A stretch of DNA of 64,000 nt from positions 1-64,000 of the forward strand of contig CALZEE010000002.1 in NCBI GenBank assembly GCA_945639195.1. Reading direction: 5' to 3'. The notes beneath the pieces were generated by a model. That model had not been told where the DNA came from. It ran no database searches and saw only the letters and a list, made by a program, of their open reading frames with translations. Origin of the DNA: an uncultured Ignatzschineria sp. GTDB lineage: Bacteria > Pseudomonadota > Gammaproteobacteria > Cardiobacteriales > Wohlfahrtiimonadaceae. Positions 1 to 8,561 of the stretch are shown here, in pieces (within the stretch, counting starts at the first letter, position 1; each line of letters starts with the position of its first letter). Both the position numbers and the translations under genes were made by a program.

Positions 1-2
1 AA

Positions 3-818
3 GTGGTAAAGCCATCTCAACGAAAAGAGATGGCTAAAGCTGTTTTAAAGACTCAGGGTATCTCCATTCGTTTGGTTTGTGAGATATTTGGAATTAGCAA
101 AACGGCTTTTCACTATCGTGCTAAAACTGCCTCAGAAAATGAACTGATTGAAACATGGTTACTAAAATTAACTCAAACGCATAAACGTTGGGGCTTTGGC
201 TTATGTTTTGATTATTTGAGAAATATTCAAAAATTTCCGTGGAATCATAAGCGAGTTTTAAGGATTTATCGAGAGTTGGCGCTAAATCTACGGATAAAAC
301 CGAGAAAACGGATTGTTAGAAATCGACCAGAAGCATTGGGGATAGCAACGGATATTAATCAAACATGGTCTATGGATTTTATGTCCGATAGCTTACAAAA
401 TGGGCGTCATTTCCGAACATTTAATGTGATTGATGACTACAATCGAGAAGGGCTCTGTATGGATGTTGGTTTTAGTTTACCGACAGAAAGAGTGATTCGC
501 TCTTTGGAAAGAATCATTGAGTGGAGAGGAAAGCCAGCTGCGATTCGATGTGATAATGGGCCTGAGTATATTAGTCAAAAGTTAGTGGATTGGGCTAATT
601 CTCACAAAATCACTTTGATTTATACTCAGCCTGGAAGACCGACACAAAATGCCTATATTGAACGCTTTAATCGAACTGTCAGAGAGGAATTACTATCAAG
701 TTATCTATTTGAAACCATAGATGATGTCCAAATTTATTCCACACAATGGTTGTGGGGTTATAATAACAAAAGACCCCATTCAGCCATTGGATCTGTGCCA
801 CCGTGCCAGATTCAATAA
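3..818 (+). mobile_element. IS3-family transposase OrfB (DDE integrase), 5' part of element outside window
   Basis: This is the OrfB half of an IS3-family transposase, the catalytic part that cuts and joins the IS ends. An HTH_21-like segment (residues 25-110, with YR-R-R type basic stretches) precedes an rve integrase core. The DDE triad is visible as MDFMSD (Asp about 124), RCDNGPE (Asp about 184) and IERFNRTVRE (Glu about 219). OrfA, normally joined by programmed frameshift, would lie before base 1. The C-terminus stops at PHSAIGSVPPCQIQ, slightly early compared with many relatives, which continue in a PxxF-like tail, so the copy may have lost its last residues. It lies beside other mobile relics. 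Confidence 0.93.
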
Positions 819-840
819 ACCTGAGAGAACCTTCTACTTT

Positions 841-869
841 TAAATGGGATTAAAAAGGGGAGGATTACA
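841..869 (+). repeat. Probable right terminal repeat of the IS3-family element
   Basis: The segment ends in GGAGGATTACA about 50 bases past the transposase stop. IS3-family ends finish in CA-3', and the spacing fits. The left end lies outside the window, so the inverted repeat cannot be confirmed. Confidence 0.4.
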
Positions 870-1057
870 ATGGTATTGACCCTGAATTCTATGCTCAAGC
901 GATTACTTGGAATTATTAAGATAGAAAACTAAGGGTTGTTGAAAATTGTCATGTAACTTACTTTTTTAAAGGTTATGATTATTCTTCTAAAAGCCATTAA
1001 AATCGATATATTTTCAGTAGGTTATAGTTACTAATTTTTGAATGATCAACAGACCCT
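870..1057. other. Decayed sequence between IS end and Mu-like relic
   Basis: About 190 bases with stop codons in all frames. A short forward reading beginning NGIDPEFYAQAITWNY hints at former coding sequence, but I cannot name it. No promoter or RNA structure stands out. Confidence 0.3.
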
Positions 1058-1563
1058 ACTTCCAACAAAGTTTGCATGGGAACCTTAATTACATTTTAAA
1101 TACGGTATCCAAACTAATCAGTTTGAGCTCTTAATACCTGATAACTTCGATGGATAGCCTTTGTGGGAAGATGCATGGATCGTGCATTGCCATCAGGCAC
1201 GTTCTGGTCTATTTAGAATATTAGCATGGACTTTTGTGTTTAAAAATTTCTCGACACTAGATTTTGCTGAGTTTTTATAGCGTTATGGATTGCCGATAAG
1301 AATTGGTAAGTACCATGAAGGCACAGCGCTGCAGACATTATGCCTGAATCTATGAATGTTGATTTTATCAGTGCGACATTAGGTTCTAAAGAGCCTTATC
1401 TTGCTAATAGTTTATCTCTGTGAAAAGTGGTAATGCAAAATCATTCTTGTAGCACACTAATTAGTCAGAATGATGACAAGCTTCAACGAACGCACTGGGT
1501 AATGTTCATAACGAAGTTTATCATGATATTTTGATTACTGATGTTAAGCAGATTGCATCATTA
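1058..1563 (+). pseudogene. Relic of Mu-like phage portal protein gp29 (DUF935)
   Basis: Piecing three frames together recovers a Mu gp29/DUF935 portal protein, the ring protein through which Mu-like heads package DNA. Recognisable blocks in order are FRILAWTFVFKNFSTLDFAEFL, RYGLPIRIGKYHEGTA, PESMNVDFISATLGSKEP and STNALGNVHNEVYHDILITD. All match the family's RVLAW-FKNY, YGLPLRLGKY and NALGNVHNEV signatures. Stops interrupt each block (for example before RYGLP) and at least two frameshifts separate them. No other Mu structural genes remain. The gene is dead and marks an old Mu-like insertion. Confidence 0.85.
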
Positions 1564-1807
1564 AAGACGATGAGTTTTATGAGTAAAAGGGATTTAGTAA
1601 ACCATCTGAAGATGATTAAGTCTTACAAACGCAAAACTGCTAATCCATACCATTTTTATGCTTAGACCCTATACAATCGCTTCTTAGTAACTTTCAAATA
1701 ATTCCTAGCTTCTGTGAGCTTTTAAAAAATCATTCCATATATCCTTTAAAATAGTATGTATTTTAGTATTCATACTATTTAGTTATGATTGAAAATACTA
1801 GCTATTT
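1564..1807. other. AT-rich relic with repeated AAATAGTATG motifs
   Basis: No intact gene. The motif AAATAGTATG occurs near 1749-1758, inverted at 1771-1780 and again at 1812-1821, just inside the point where greB homology stops. Mu-like phages carry repeated transposase-binding sites at their ends, so these may be remnants of the right end. That reading is inference. Confidence 0.35.
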
Positions 1808-1984
1808 TTACAAATAGTATGTTTTATAGGGTTCTTTAGCTGTATCAGCATTCTCAGAGCGATCTCCAAGCGCTGCCGCCCATGTGACTTTTTTAGTAAT
1901 TTCAGGGCGTTCAATGCGCCATAAGAAGTCGAGCTCTTTTTGGAGCTTATCCATCCCTTCTTGGGTGATTAAATTGGCTGGCAT
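1808..1984 (-). pseudogene. greB: Truncated transcription elongation factor GreB, N-terminal fragment
   Basis: Reading on the minus strand from the ATG at 1984, the first 46 or so residues are a clear GreB/GreA N-terminal coiled coil. Segments include LITQEGMDKLQKELDFLW, RPEITKKVTWAAALGDRSEN and AD. GreB normally runs about 160 residues and rescues backtracked RNA polymerase through the acidic tip of this coiled coil. Homology ends abruptly near 1845, after which an unrelated 11-residue tail reaches a stop. The distal coil and FKBP-like C-terminal domain are absent. The break abuts a Mu-like relic on the other strand. A longer N-terminus is possible upstream of 1984, but I could not fix it. 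Confidence 0.85.
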
Positions 1985-2218
1985 ATCTGTGTTAATTTTT
2001 CCTGATTGAATGAGTATTCGTCGTATTGAAACATATTACCCCGTATTTTGATAGGGTAATAGTCATCCTTGCTCATTGAGGTACGAGAAAGATAATTTCC
2101 CTATAAAAATAGGAATAGATGCCAAGCGTTCAACCAATATCACACTCCTTTATAAGAGCGCAACTGCTTCGTTGGATTGCTGAATCATCTATCCCTATGT
2201 TGGGGTGTCCTTACCTGA
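1985..2218. other. Gap between greB fragment and helicase-like gene
   Basis: A minus-strand reading beginning MSKDDYYPIKIRGNM runs near 2000-2080 and may be a displaced relic or an upstream part of greB in another frame. I see no terminator or RNA gene. Confidence 0.25.
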
Positions 2219-4153
2219 TTACTTTTTTCGGGAGTTCTTCGGGTTAGGGCGATTACGGTTATTATTACGGCGATTTTGAGATTGTGAATCGCCTTTGGAG
2301 TTAGGGTTATGATTTGGCCCCATTCCTTGGGTAATATTTTGAATGAAGTTACCACTTGTTGATTGTCCAACGCCACCAGGGGTATTGAATGAATCTCTCC
2401 CTCGACGACGATTCTCGCGCGCGATATTTGCTTCAAATGAACCGGATTCAAAAGGTAGTCGATTACGATTCACGATCTCATCTTGATTGTTGCTGAAGAA
2501 ATCGCTTTGACTATCGCCGGCCTCGTAATTTCCTGGCTCAGGCGTTGATGTATGATGCGTATCTTGTCTGCGGCGCGGATTGTTATTCGCTCGTGGGTTG
2601 CGCTCTCTTCGATCTGAACGCTCCGGTCTTTCAGTGCGCTCTTCTCTTGGAGCGCGTGTTTTTCGTGTGTCCCTTCTTTCTCTTGGCTTTGCTGCTGCTT
2701 CATCAGGCGTATCACTTTCTGGTGTTGCTTGAGATTGTGGTACGCTTTCTTCAGTAACGATTGCTTCAGTTTTTTTAGGGGTTTCTTGCGCTGGTTTTAC
2801 ATTTTTGCGTTTTGGCGGCGAGATCTCTATTTCAGTAATGGGAAGGTTAAGATCCGGATACTCTTCTAAGAGTGCTTGTAACCAAACTTTATCGTTATCA
2901 TTAGCGATAGAGATAAAATGTGCCGGGTTGAAGTTTTCGCGGACAAAGCGTAAGCGCTCAGCATATTCAGAATAGACCGTTGGGAAGTCGAGGAAAATTA
3001 CAGAATCACATTTTTTGATTTTTGCAGAAAGATCTTCTACGACGCGATGCATTAATATCAGGACAGTAAATTGCCCGCTGTTATAGCGATCAAATAGGCT
3101 CGTTGCGGTTTCATCATCAATTTTTTCATGCACAACGCGGCTACGAATGCGCGCTCTATAGAGGTATTTTTCTAAAAGGCGGGCAGATTGACGATTGTGC
3201 GTGACGACGAGCGTATGCTGTAAGCCATGTTCGCGAATATAGTCACGAATATATTGTCTTTGGAGATTTCTTGGGACAACGCCAATAAAGGCAGTTGGTG
3301 CAACGAGTGCTTTATCAGTTGATGGATCGTTAGAGACTTCATTAGAAGTGTTGGGAGACTCTGTCGTTGTAGTGACTGTTTCTACTTCAAGTGAAAGTGT
3401 TTGGCGATGCTCAGTGTCTTTTTTTGCTTTCTTGGGGGTACGCTGAGGCGCTGCTTTTACGGTGTTAACTTCATCAACAGCGGCAATTTTTGCAGCGGGC
3501 TTTTCTTTTACTTCTTTGATTTCTTGAATGCTTTCTGGAGCCGTTTTGTTGCTTAAACTAATTTTTTCACGAATCGGTTTAGGCACTTTCGCGGCTAATG
3601 GTTTCTCTGTGATTTTTTCTTTAGGAAGTGAGGCAGTGATTGCGCGCGCGAGGGTAGTAAAATCTGTTGTTAGTAATGACGTTTCATTTTCAGGTACTAA
3701 AAGTGATTGATTCGCTTCATCTATAAAGAAGAGATCATACAGAAATTCTGTCGGAATCGCTTGATCCAGTGTGATGCTATTAATATTAGAAAGATTTAGA
3801 GGTGTTTTTCTTGCTTGAACATATGAGAAGCAAGAGAAGGGCATGATAGTGATATCTGCTTCATCAAAAGAATGTTGTAGATTCTTTTGGTGTGAAAGTA
3901 TTAAGTTGAGCGACAAGTTGGGATTGGCTTGTGCAAGAACCATTTGAATGAATATTGCATCACTCACATGATATGTCATGATGAGGCTTTTTTTAAGAAG
4001 CGATTGTGATGTGAGGAGAGATATTTGACTAAGAAGCTCTAAAGCTTGAGGCGCATTATCGAGTTTTAACGTATTTTTATTACGTAAAAGCGCTTTAGCG
4101 ACCGAGGATAATTCATTCCAGCGCATTAATATCGTTTCTTTCATAGAATTCAT
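2219..4153 (-). CDS. Degenerate DEAD-box-helicase-like protein with long charged tail
   Basis: A 644-residue protein. Residues about 290-430 look like the second RecA-like (Helicase_C) domain of DEAD-box RNA helicases: TLVVTHNRQSARLLEKYL, a motif V-like TVLILMHRVVEDL, SVIFLDFPTVYSEYAERL, and then R rather than the usual HRIGR. The first RecA domain is barely recognisable. I find no Walker A (GxGKT), and only a DEAN-like trace at FFIDEANQ. From about residue 470 the chain becomes K/E/R-rich and then R/N-rich with many RRN and NNRN repeats, typical of RNA-binding disordered tails. The start is at 4153 or the ATG at 4144. An ATPase-dead RNA-associated protein is inferred; true function unknown. 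Confidence 0.6.
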   Translation of the reverse strand: MNSMKETILMRWNELSSVAKALLRNKNTLKLDNAPQALELLSQISLLTSQSLLKKSLIMTYHVSDAIFIQMVLAQANPNLSLNLILSHQKNLQHSFDEADITIMPFSCFSYVQARKTPLNLSNINSITLDQAIPTEFLYDLFFIDEANQSLLVPENETSLLTTDFTTLARAITASLPKEKITEKPLAAKVPKPIREKISLSNKTAPESIQEIKEVKEKPAAKIAAVDEVNTVKAAPQRTPKKAKKDTEHRQTLSLEVETVTTTTESPNTSNEVSNDPSTDKALVAPTAFIGVVPRNLQRQYIRDYIREHGLQHTLVVTHNRQSARLLEKYLYRARIRSRVVHEKIDDETATSLFDRYNSGQFTVLILMHRVVEDLSAKIKKCDSVIFLDFPTVYSEYAERLRFVRENFNPAHFISIANDNDKVWLQALLEEYPDLNLPITEIEISPPKRKNVKPAQETPKKTEAIVTEESVPQSQATPESDTPDEAAAKPRERRDTRKTRAPREERTERPERSDRRERNPRANNNPRRRQDTHHTSTPEPGNYEAGDSQSDFFSNNQDEIVNRNRLPFESGSFEANIARENRRRGRDSFNTPGGVGQSTSGNFIQNITQGMGPNHNPNSKGDSQSQNRRNNNRNRPNPKNSRKK

Positions 4154-4576
4154 ATGGTTTTATTTAATTTATTTTTTATATTTATTTAAGTATCAAATGA
4201 GAATCTCAAAATTAAGGTTCTCATTGGGTTCTAGCAATTAGAAAAGCGTTTATAACAGATACATTGAATCAAGACTTGATAGAAGAAGTACAGATATGAT
4301 CGCTCGGGTTGCGGGTGCATTATTATTAATTGATGCATTATCCAGGTTATATCACCGAAACGGCCTTAAGTTAAAGCATAATCTAGAAGGGGCTCTAGGA
4401 GATTTATGACTCGCTTTTTTAGCGACTTAAGGTGAAGATACTTCTCATTATTTTCAATCTTTGATAACGCTTTATAATTTACCATGATAAGGGTAAAATG
4501 CAAAGCTCAGGATAGGAATTTATGCTACAGTAGCACACTTATCAAGTATGGAATATGGGAAAGGATCGATAAGATT
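4154..4576. other. Divergent intergenic region upstream of lapA
   Basis: This gap holds the promoters for the helicase-like gene (leftward) and lapA (rightward). AATGAGAA at 4196-4203 pairs with TTCTCATT at 4218-4225. The hairpin lacks a T-run, so it may be an operator or relic. Short broken reading frames fill the rest. Confidence 0.35.
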
Positions 4577-4876
4577 ATGAAGCGTATCTATTTTTGGCTA
4601 AAAATTGCAGTTTGGGTACTGATTTTTGCAGTGGTTTTCGTCATATTTTATGTGAATCGACACAGTCATGTCACCTTCAATTATCTCTTAGGAGAAGCGA
4701 CCATTAATATGGCGCTCTTTATCTGCGCGGTCTTTATTGTGGGCGCACTCTTTACGATCGGTGTGCTTACGTTATTAAACATCTCCCGGATGTTTAATCA
4801 TTTGGGGCTTAAAGGATCTGTAAAGCGACTCGAAAAAGAGAATGCAGAACTCAAGCGTAAAACTCATGTGCTTTAA
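4577..4876 (+). CDS. lapA: Lipopolysaccharide assembly protein A (LapA, DUF1049)
   Basis: A 99-residue inner-membrane protein with two transmembrane helices (about residues 4-24 and 44-67) and a C-terminal coiled coil (KRLEKENAELKRK). This is the LapA/YciS layout. LapA partners LapB in controlling FtsH-dependent LpxC turnover and hence LPS synthesis. An upstream in-frame ATG at 4484 exists, but homology and the GGGAAAGGA-type ribosome site just before 4577 favour this start. lapB follows 90 bases downstream on the same strand, as in other gammaproteobacteria. Confidence 0.88.
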   Translation: MKRIYFWLKIAVWVLIFAVVFVIFYVNRHSHVTFNYLLGEATINMALFICAVFIVGALFTIGVLTLLNISRMFNHLGLKGSVKRLEKENAELKRKTHVL

Positions 4877-4966
4877 AGATGGACGAGGTTATCCTTTTGT
4901 TTAAGGATAACGTCACTATCTATAATATGACCTTACAAGAGATCGCAATATTGGATTATCAATCAT

Positions 4967-6118
4967 ATGTTTGAGTATATCTGGCTTCTTTTACCATTAG
5001 GGCTGTTGATCGGTTGGTTAGCGGCTAAGCGCGATAATGTTAAAAAACAAAAGATGCTTCGTTACTTAAATCTTCGTTATTTTATCGAAGAGAGTGAGGA
5101 GGTGGACGATACCCTTTTAACATTGCCGCCAGATTATGATGCTGATAACCTCAATTTTAGCTTAATGCTAGGCGATGTATTTAGACGTCGCGGTGAGATT
5201 GATAAAGCCATAAATCTCCATGAATACTTAATCAAAGAAGCGCCTACAAAAACCTTAACGGAAAAAGTATATCTTTCCTTAGCGGAAGATTATCTGGCTG
5301 CGGGAATGCTTGATCGCGGAGAGCGCCATTTGCGCCTCTTGCTGGAGTCAGAATCTTATAAAGATGTTGCGCTCTTAAAACTCACTAAAGTCTATAAGCA
5401 GCAGCGAGAATGGCTTCAAAGTATTGCGATGCTCGAGCAGATTACTCCTTTAACGCCGGCATTAAGTGCTGAGATGTCTCATCTCTATTGTGAGTTGGCA
5501 GAAGAGGAATTATTTCAAAATACACCGCCTAATTTAGAGCGATTAATTCTATGGATTGATAAAGCATTAGGTGCAGATAAAAACTGCGTGCGTGCCAATT
5601 TAATTCGTGCTTATGCACTCTACTATTATGAGAATTACGAGGCAGCACTTGATACATTACTGCTGATTGAAGCGCAGAATAAAAAACTTGTGCCTGTTGT
5701 GATTCCTATGATTTATGAATTATCTGTACTTCTTAAGCGAGAAGCCTTTTTCAACGAATGGCTGAATCAGGTGATGCAGAGCAATAATCATATTTTATTA
5801 AAGATTTGGAAAACGCACTCATTAATATTTAATGAATCGTTTGAGAAGGGCATTCATTACTTACAATCAGCGTTAAAGCGCGAGCGTAATCTTTATGGTT
5901 TAGTGGTGCTGAATCAATTACAAAAATATTATGATACTTGTGGTGATGCACTCTTAATTGAGCAGACGTTTAGTGAGATGCTCGATCAATATGCGCAGTT
6001 CCAGTGCGATTCCTGCGGATATACCACAAAAGCGCAACAGTGGAGTTGTCCAAGTTGTTTTGAGTGGAATCGCTCGATTCCTGTGAATGATATTGTCTCA
6101 TTGAAGGTCAAGCATTAA
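4967..6118 (+). CDS. lapB: Lipopolysaccharide assembly protein LapB (YciM)
   Basis: At 383 residues this matches LapB in length and layout. There is one N-terminal transmembrane anchor (MFEYIWLLLPLGLLIGWLA), then about nine TPR helices starting with FSLMLGDVFRRRGEIDKAI. The C-terminus is a rubredoxin-like metal site with four cysteines (CDSCGY and CPSC near residues 345-370) that packs on the TPRs. LapB is the adaptor that presents LpxC to FtsH, so it limits lipid A production. It is co-directional with lapA. Confidence 0.95.
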   Translation: MFEYIWLLLPLGLLIGWLAAKRDNVKKQKMLRYLNLRYFIEESEEVDDTLLTLPPDYDADNLNFSLMLGDVFRRRGEIDKAINLHEYLIKEAPTKTLTEKVYLSLAEDYLAAGMLDRGERHLRLLLESESYKDVALLKLTKVYKQQREWLQSIAMLEQITPLTPALSAEMSHLYCELAEEELFQNTPPNLERLILWIDKALGADKNCVRANLIRAYALYYYENYEAALDTLLLIEAQNKKLVPVVIPMIYELSVLLKREAFFNEWLNQVMQSNNHILLKIWKTHSLIFNESFEKGIHYLQSALKRERNLYGLVVLNQLQKYYDTCGDALLIEQTFSEMLDQYAQFQCDSCGYTTKAQQWSCPSCFEWNRSIPVNDIVSLKVKH

Positions 6119-6345
6119 TTTAAAATAACCATTTAGCATTAATTTGGGGCTGTTGGAGTTTTATTTAATACCTTAGTTGTATTGAAGGTTTTCTGATAAA
6201 GCTTACTAATTGATTCTGTAGTGGAATTATCCCGCCTTATTATTTCAGAGGTGTATAATATGCGCCTAATCACTAAGTGACGATTTTTTTGAAACACTTT
6301 GTGCATCTCCTTTCTATTTCTTTTCATCCTGAGACCTAAAACTCC

Positions 6346-7683
6346 ATGAAAGACGAACTCTTATATCATCTTGAAGATAAACCCCCTTTTAGTATTTCCT
6401 TGTTATTAGCCGCGCAACATCTTTTAGCTGCGCTTGGCGGCATCATTGCGGTTCCCTTAGTGATTGGTAGTGCGCTTGGTCTTAGTAGTGCCGAGAAAAT
6501 CGCTCTTGTGAATGCGGCATTATTAGTCTCTGGTGCGGTAACATTTGTTCAATCTCGCGGAATTGGTCCGATTGGTTTGCGCCTACCTGCAGTAATGGGG
6601 ACGAGTTTTACCTTTGTTGCTTCAGCAATTGCCATAGGAAGTAGTGAGTCAGGCGTGGCGGGTATTTTAGGATCGTCATTAGTCGCTTCATTGGTAATGA
6701 TTATTGGTAGTTTCTTCATGCCTCAAATTCGTAAGCTCTTTCCTCCGGTTGTGACGGGAACGGTTGTGGCAATGATCGGCTTGAGCCTGCTTCCTGTAGG
6801 ACTTGATTGGTTTGCTGGTGGTCAAGTGGGGAGTACACAGTACGCATCTGCGCCTAATTTATTAGTGGCATTTTTTGTACTCTTTGTGGTAATTGCATTA
6901 ACACAATGGGGTAAAGGTATTTTAGCTTCGGCATCTATTGTTATTGGTATGATTGTCGGTTATATCGCCGTTATTATTGTAGAGAAAGGATTTGGTTATC
7001 CATTAGGTTTAGTAAACTTTGCAGGTATTGAGCAAGCTCCGGCATTTGCATTACCGAAGCTCTTTGAATATGGTTTTGCTTTCCCAATCTCCGGCATTAT
7101 AGGGATGAGTATTGCGTACTTGGTGACGATTGTTGAATCCAGCGGTAACTTCTTAGCATTAGGAGAAGCAACGCAAACAAAAGTGTCAGGTAAGCGTATG
7201 AAAGGCGGTATTCTTTGCGAAGGATTAGGGTCTGCATTTGCGGCGTTAATGTCGACTACACCATTTTCAACATTTGCACAAAACATCGGTATTATCTCAT
7301 TAACCGGGGTTGCAAGCCGTTTTGTAGTGGCGATGGCGGGAGTACTTTTAGTGCTCGCGGGTATCTTCCCTATTTTTGGGGCATTAGTTGTTTCTATTCC
7401 GCTTCCTGTATTGGGTGGTGCAGGCTTAATGATGTTTGCGATGATTATCACTGCGGGAATTCAGGTATTGGGCCGTGTTGAGATCAATAAGCGTAATGGC
7501 CTTGTGATCTCTGTATCGCTCGGACTTGGTTTAATGGTGACAATGCGCCCAGAAGTATTAAATGACCTTCCAGAGTTTATTCAAGTGATCTTTAAATCAG
7601 GTATTACCGTAGGTTCACTCTCTGCATTAATCTTGAATATGATCCTTCCAGGACGTGAAATCGTTCAGGATGAAGAAGAGTAA
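6346..7683 (+). CDS. NCS2-family purine (xanthine/uracil-type) permease
   Basis: A 445-residue polytopic transporter with about 14 membrane segments. NCS2/NAT hallmarks are visible: QHLLAALGG in TM1, GTSFTFVASAIAIG in TM3, IVESSGNFLALGEAT in TM8 and the signature QNIGIISLTGVASR. The G after the T in QNxGxxxxTG, rather than R or K, is typical of the xanthine/urate branch and not of UraA, so xanthine or urate import is more likely than uracil. The gene stands alone, ahead of a strong terminator. Confidence 0.85.
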   Translation: MKDELLYHLEDKPPFSISLLLAAQHLLAALGGIIAVPLVIGSALGLSSAEKIALVNAALLVSGAVTFVQSRGIGPIGLRLPAVMGTSFTFVASAIAIGSSESGVAGILGSSLVASLVMIIGSFFMPQIRKLFPPVVTGTVVAMIGLSLLPVGLDWFAGGQVGSTQYASAPNLLVAFFVLFVVIALTQWGKGILASASIVIGMIVGYIAVIIVEKGFGYPLGLVNFAGIEQAPAFALPKLFEYGFAFPISGIIGMSIAYLVTIVESSGNFLALGEATQTKVSGKRMKGGILCEGLGSAFAALMSTTPFSTFAQNIGIISLTGVASRFVVAMAGVLLVLAGIFPIFGALVVSIPLPVLGGAGLMMFAMIITAGIQVLGRVEINKRNGLVISVSLGLGLMVTMRPEVLNDLPEFIQVIFKSGITVGSLSALILNMILPGREIVQDEEE

Positions 7684-7722
7684 GAGATAATCTCTTTAAA
7701 GCTACGAAAGTAGTAACGAGAA

Positions 7723-7764
7723 AAAAGGATGAAGCGAGATAATCGTTTCATCCTTTTCTGTTTT
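7723..7764 (+). terminator. Rho-independent terminator after the NCS2 permease
   Basis: AAAAGGATGAA pairs perfectly with TTCATCCTTTT around a 13-base loop, with T-rich flanks. It may work in both directions, ending the queH relic as well. Confidence 0.85.
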
Positions 7765-7794
7765 ATAAGGCATCATTTTTTGGCAAATACGTTA

Positions 7795-8255
7795 TTAGTT
7801 TTGGGATTTAGCATCATTTGTATAATACATGACCCCGAGTCTAATAGATTCACGCCCCCGGCTTTTGCGGAATTTGTTTGTATCTCGTAAGGAGTAAGCG
7901 CAACCGCAATACTCTTGTTGATAGAACGATTCCCGTTTACTGATCTCAATCATACGGGCAGATCCGCCCCCTTTTCGCCAGTTGTAATCCCAATAGGTAA
8001 TGTCAGGATATTTGCTTGTTGCACGAATGTCACAATCATTAATTTGATTCATATCCTTCCATCGAGAAATCCCGAGAGAGCTCGTGACTACCTACATCAA
8101 AGCCATGCTCATAAGCATAGAGCGCCGCACGCTCAAACCGCATATCAAAACACATGGTGCAACGAATCCCACGTTCGGGTTCATCTTCCATCCCTTTTGC
8201 CCGCGCAAACCAATTATCGCGGTCGTAATCTGCATCAATGAAGTCAAATGAGGGA
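7795..8255 (-). pseudogene. queH: Broken epoxyqueuosine reductase QueH
   Basis: QueH (DUF208) reduces epoxyqueuosine to queuosine in tRNA. The minus strand encodes [39 protein letters not shown] and, in a different frame, [26 protein letters not shown] and [16 protein letters not shown]. The frame changes at GTAGGTAG near 8090-8100, where a 4-base tandem duplication of GTAG explains it. The first 80 or so residues, including the N-terminal CC metal/catalytic motif, are missing beyond about 8255. Both lesions are inactivating. The C-terminus [13 protein letters not shown] looks natural. Confidence 0.88.
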
Positions 8256-8561
8256 GTTTCTCTTGTTGGATATATGTATAGATCTTTTTGAAATTAAATA
8301 CAAAACAATAAGTTAATATACAAATCATATATTTGCAAAGATGGGCGTTTTTAGGATATGTTGAATTTAGTCATTTCAGACACTTTTACGCAATTAGTTA
8401 GATCTGTTTTTTAATTACAAAGCATAAATGTTCCATATGCATTTTTATTGTAGTAAATGCGGCAAACAATTTAACTGATTGAATATTGATATAATTATAA
8501 GTTTTATAAAAATAATAAATAAAAGAAATAAGTGATCGCTAAATTTAAGGAAGGAGATTGT
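8256..8561. other. AT-rich promoter region of the amidohydrolase operon
   Basis: About 300 very AT-rich bases without a gene. Tracts such as TTGATATAATTATAAG near 8485-8500 could supply a -10 element for the downstream operon. No clear palindromic operator was found. Confidence 0.4.

Noticed and set aside
6139..6327. 62-codon minus-strand reading between lapB and the purine permease
   Set aside because: No ribosome site, low complexity and no family; it overlaps the permease promoter region.
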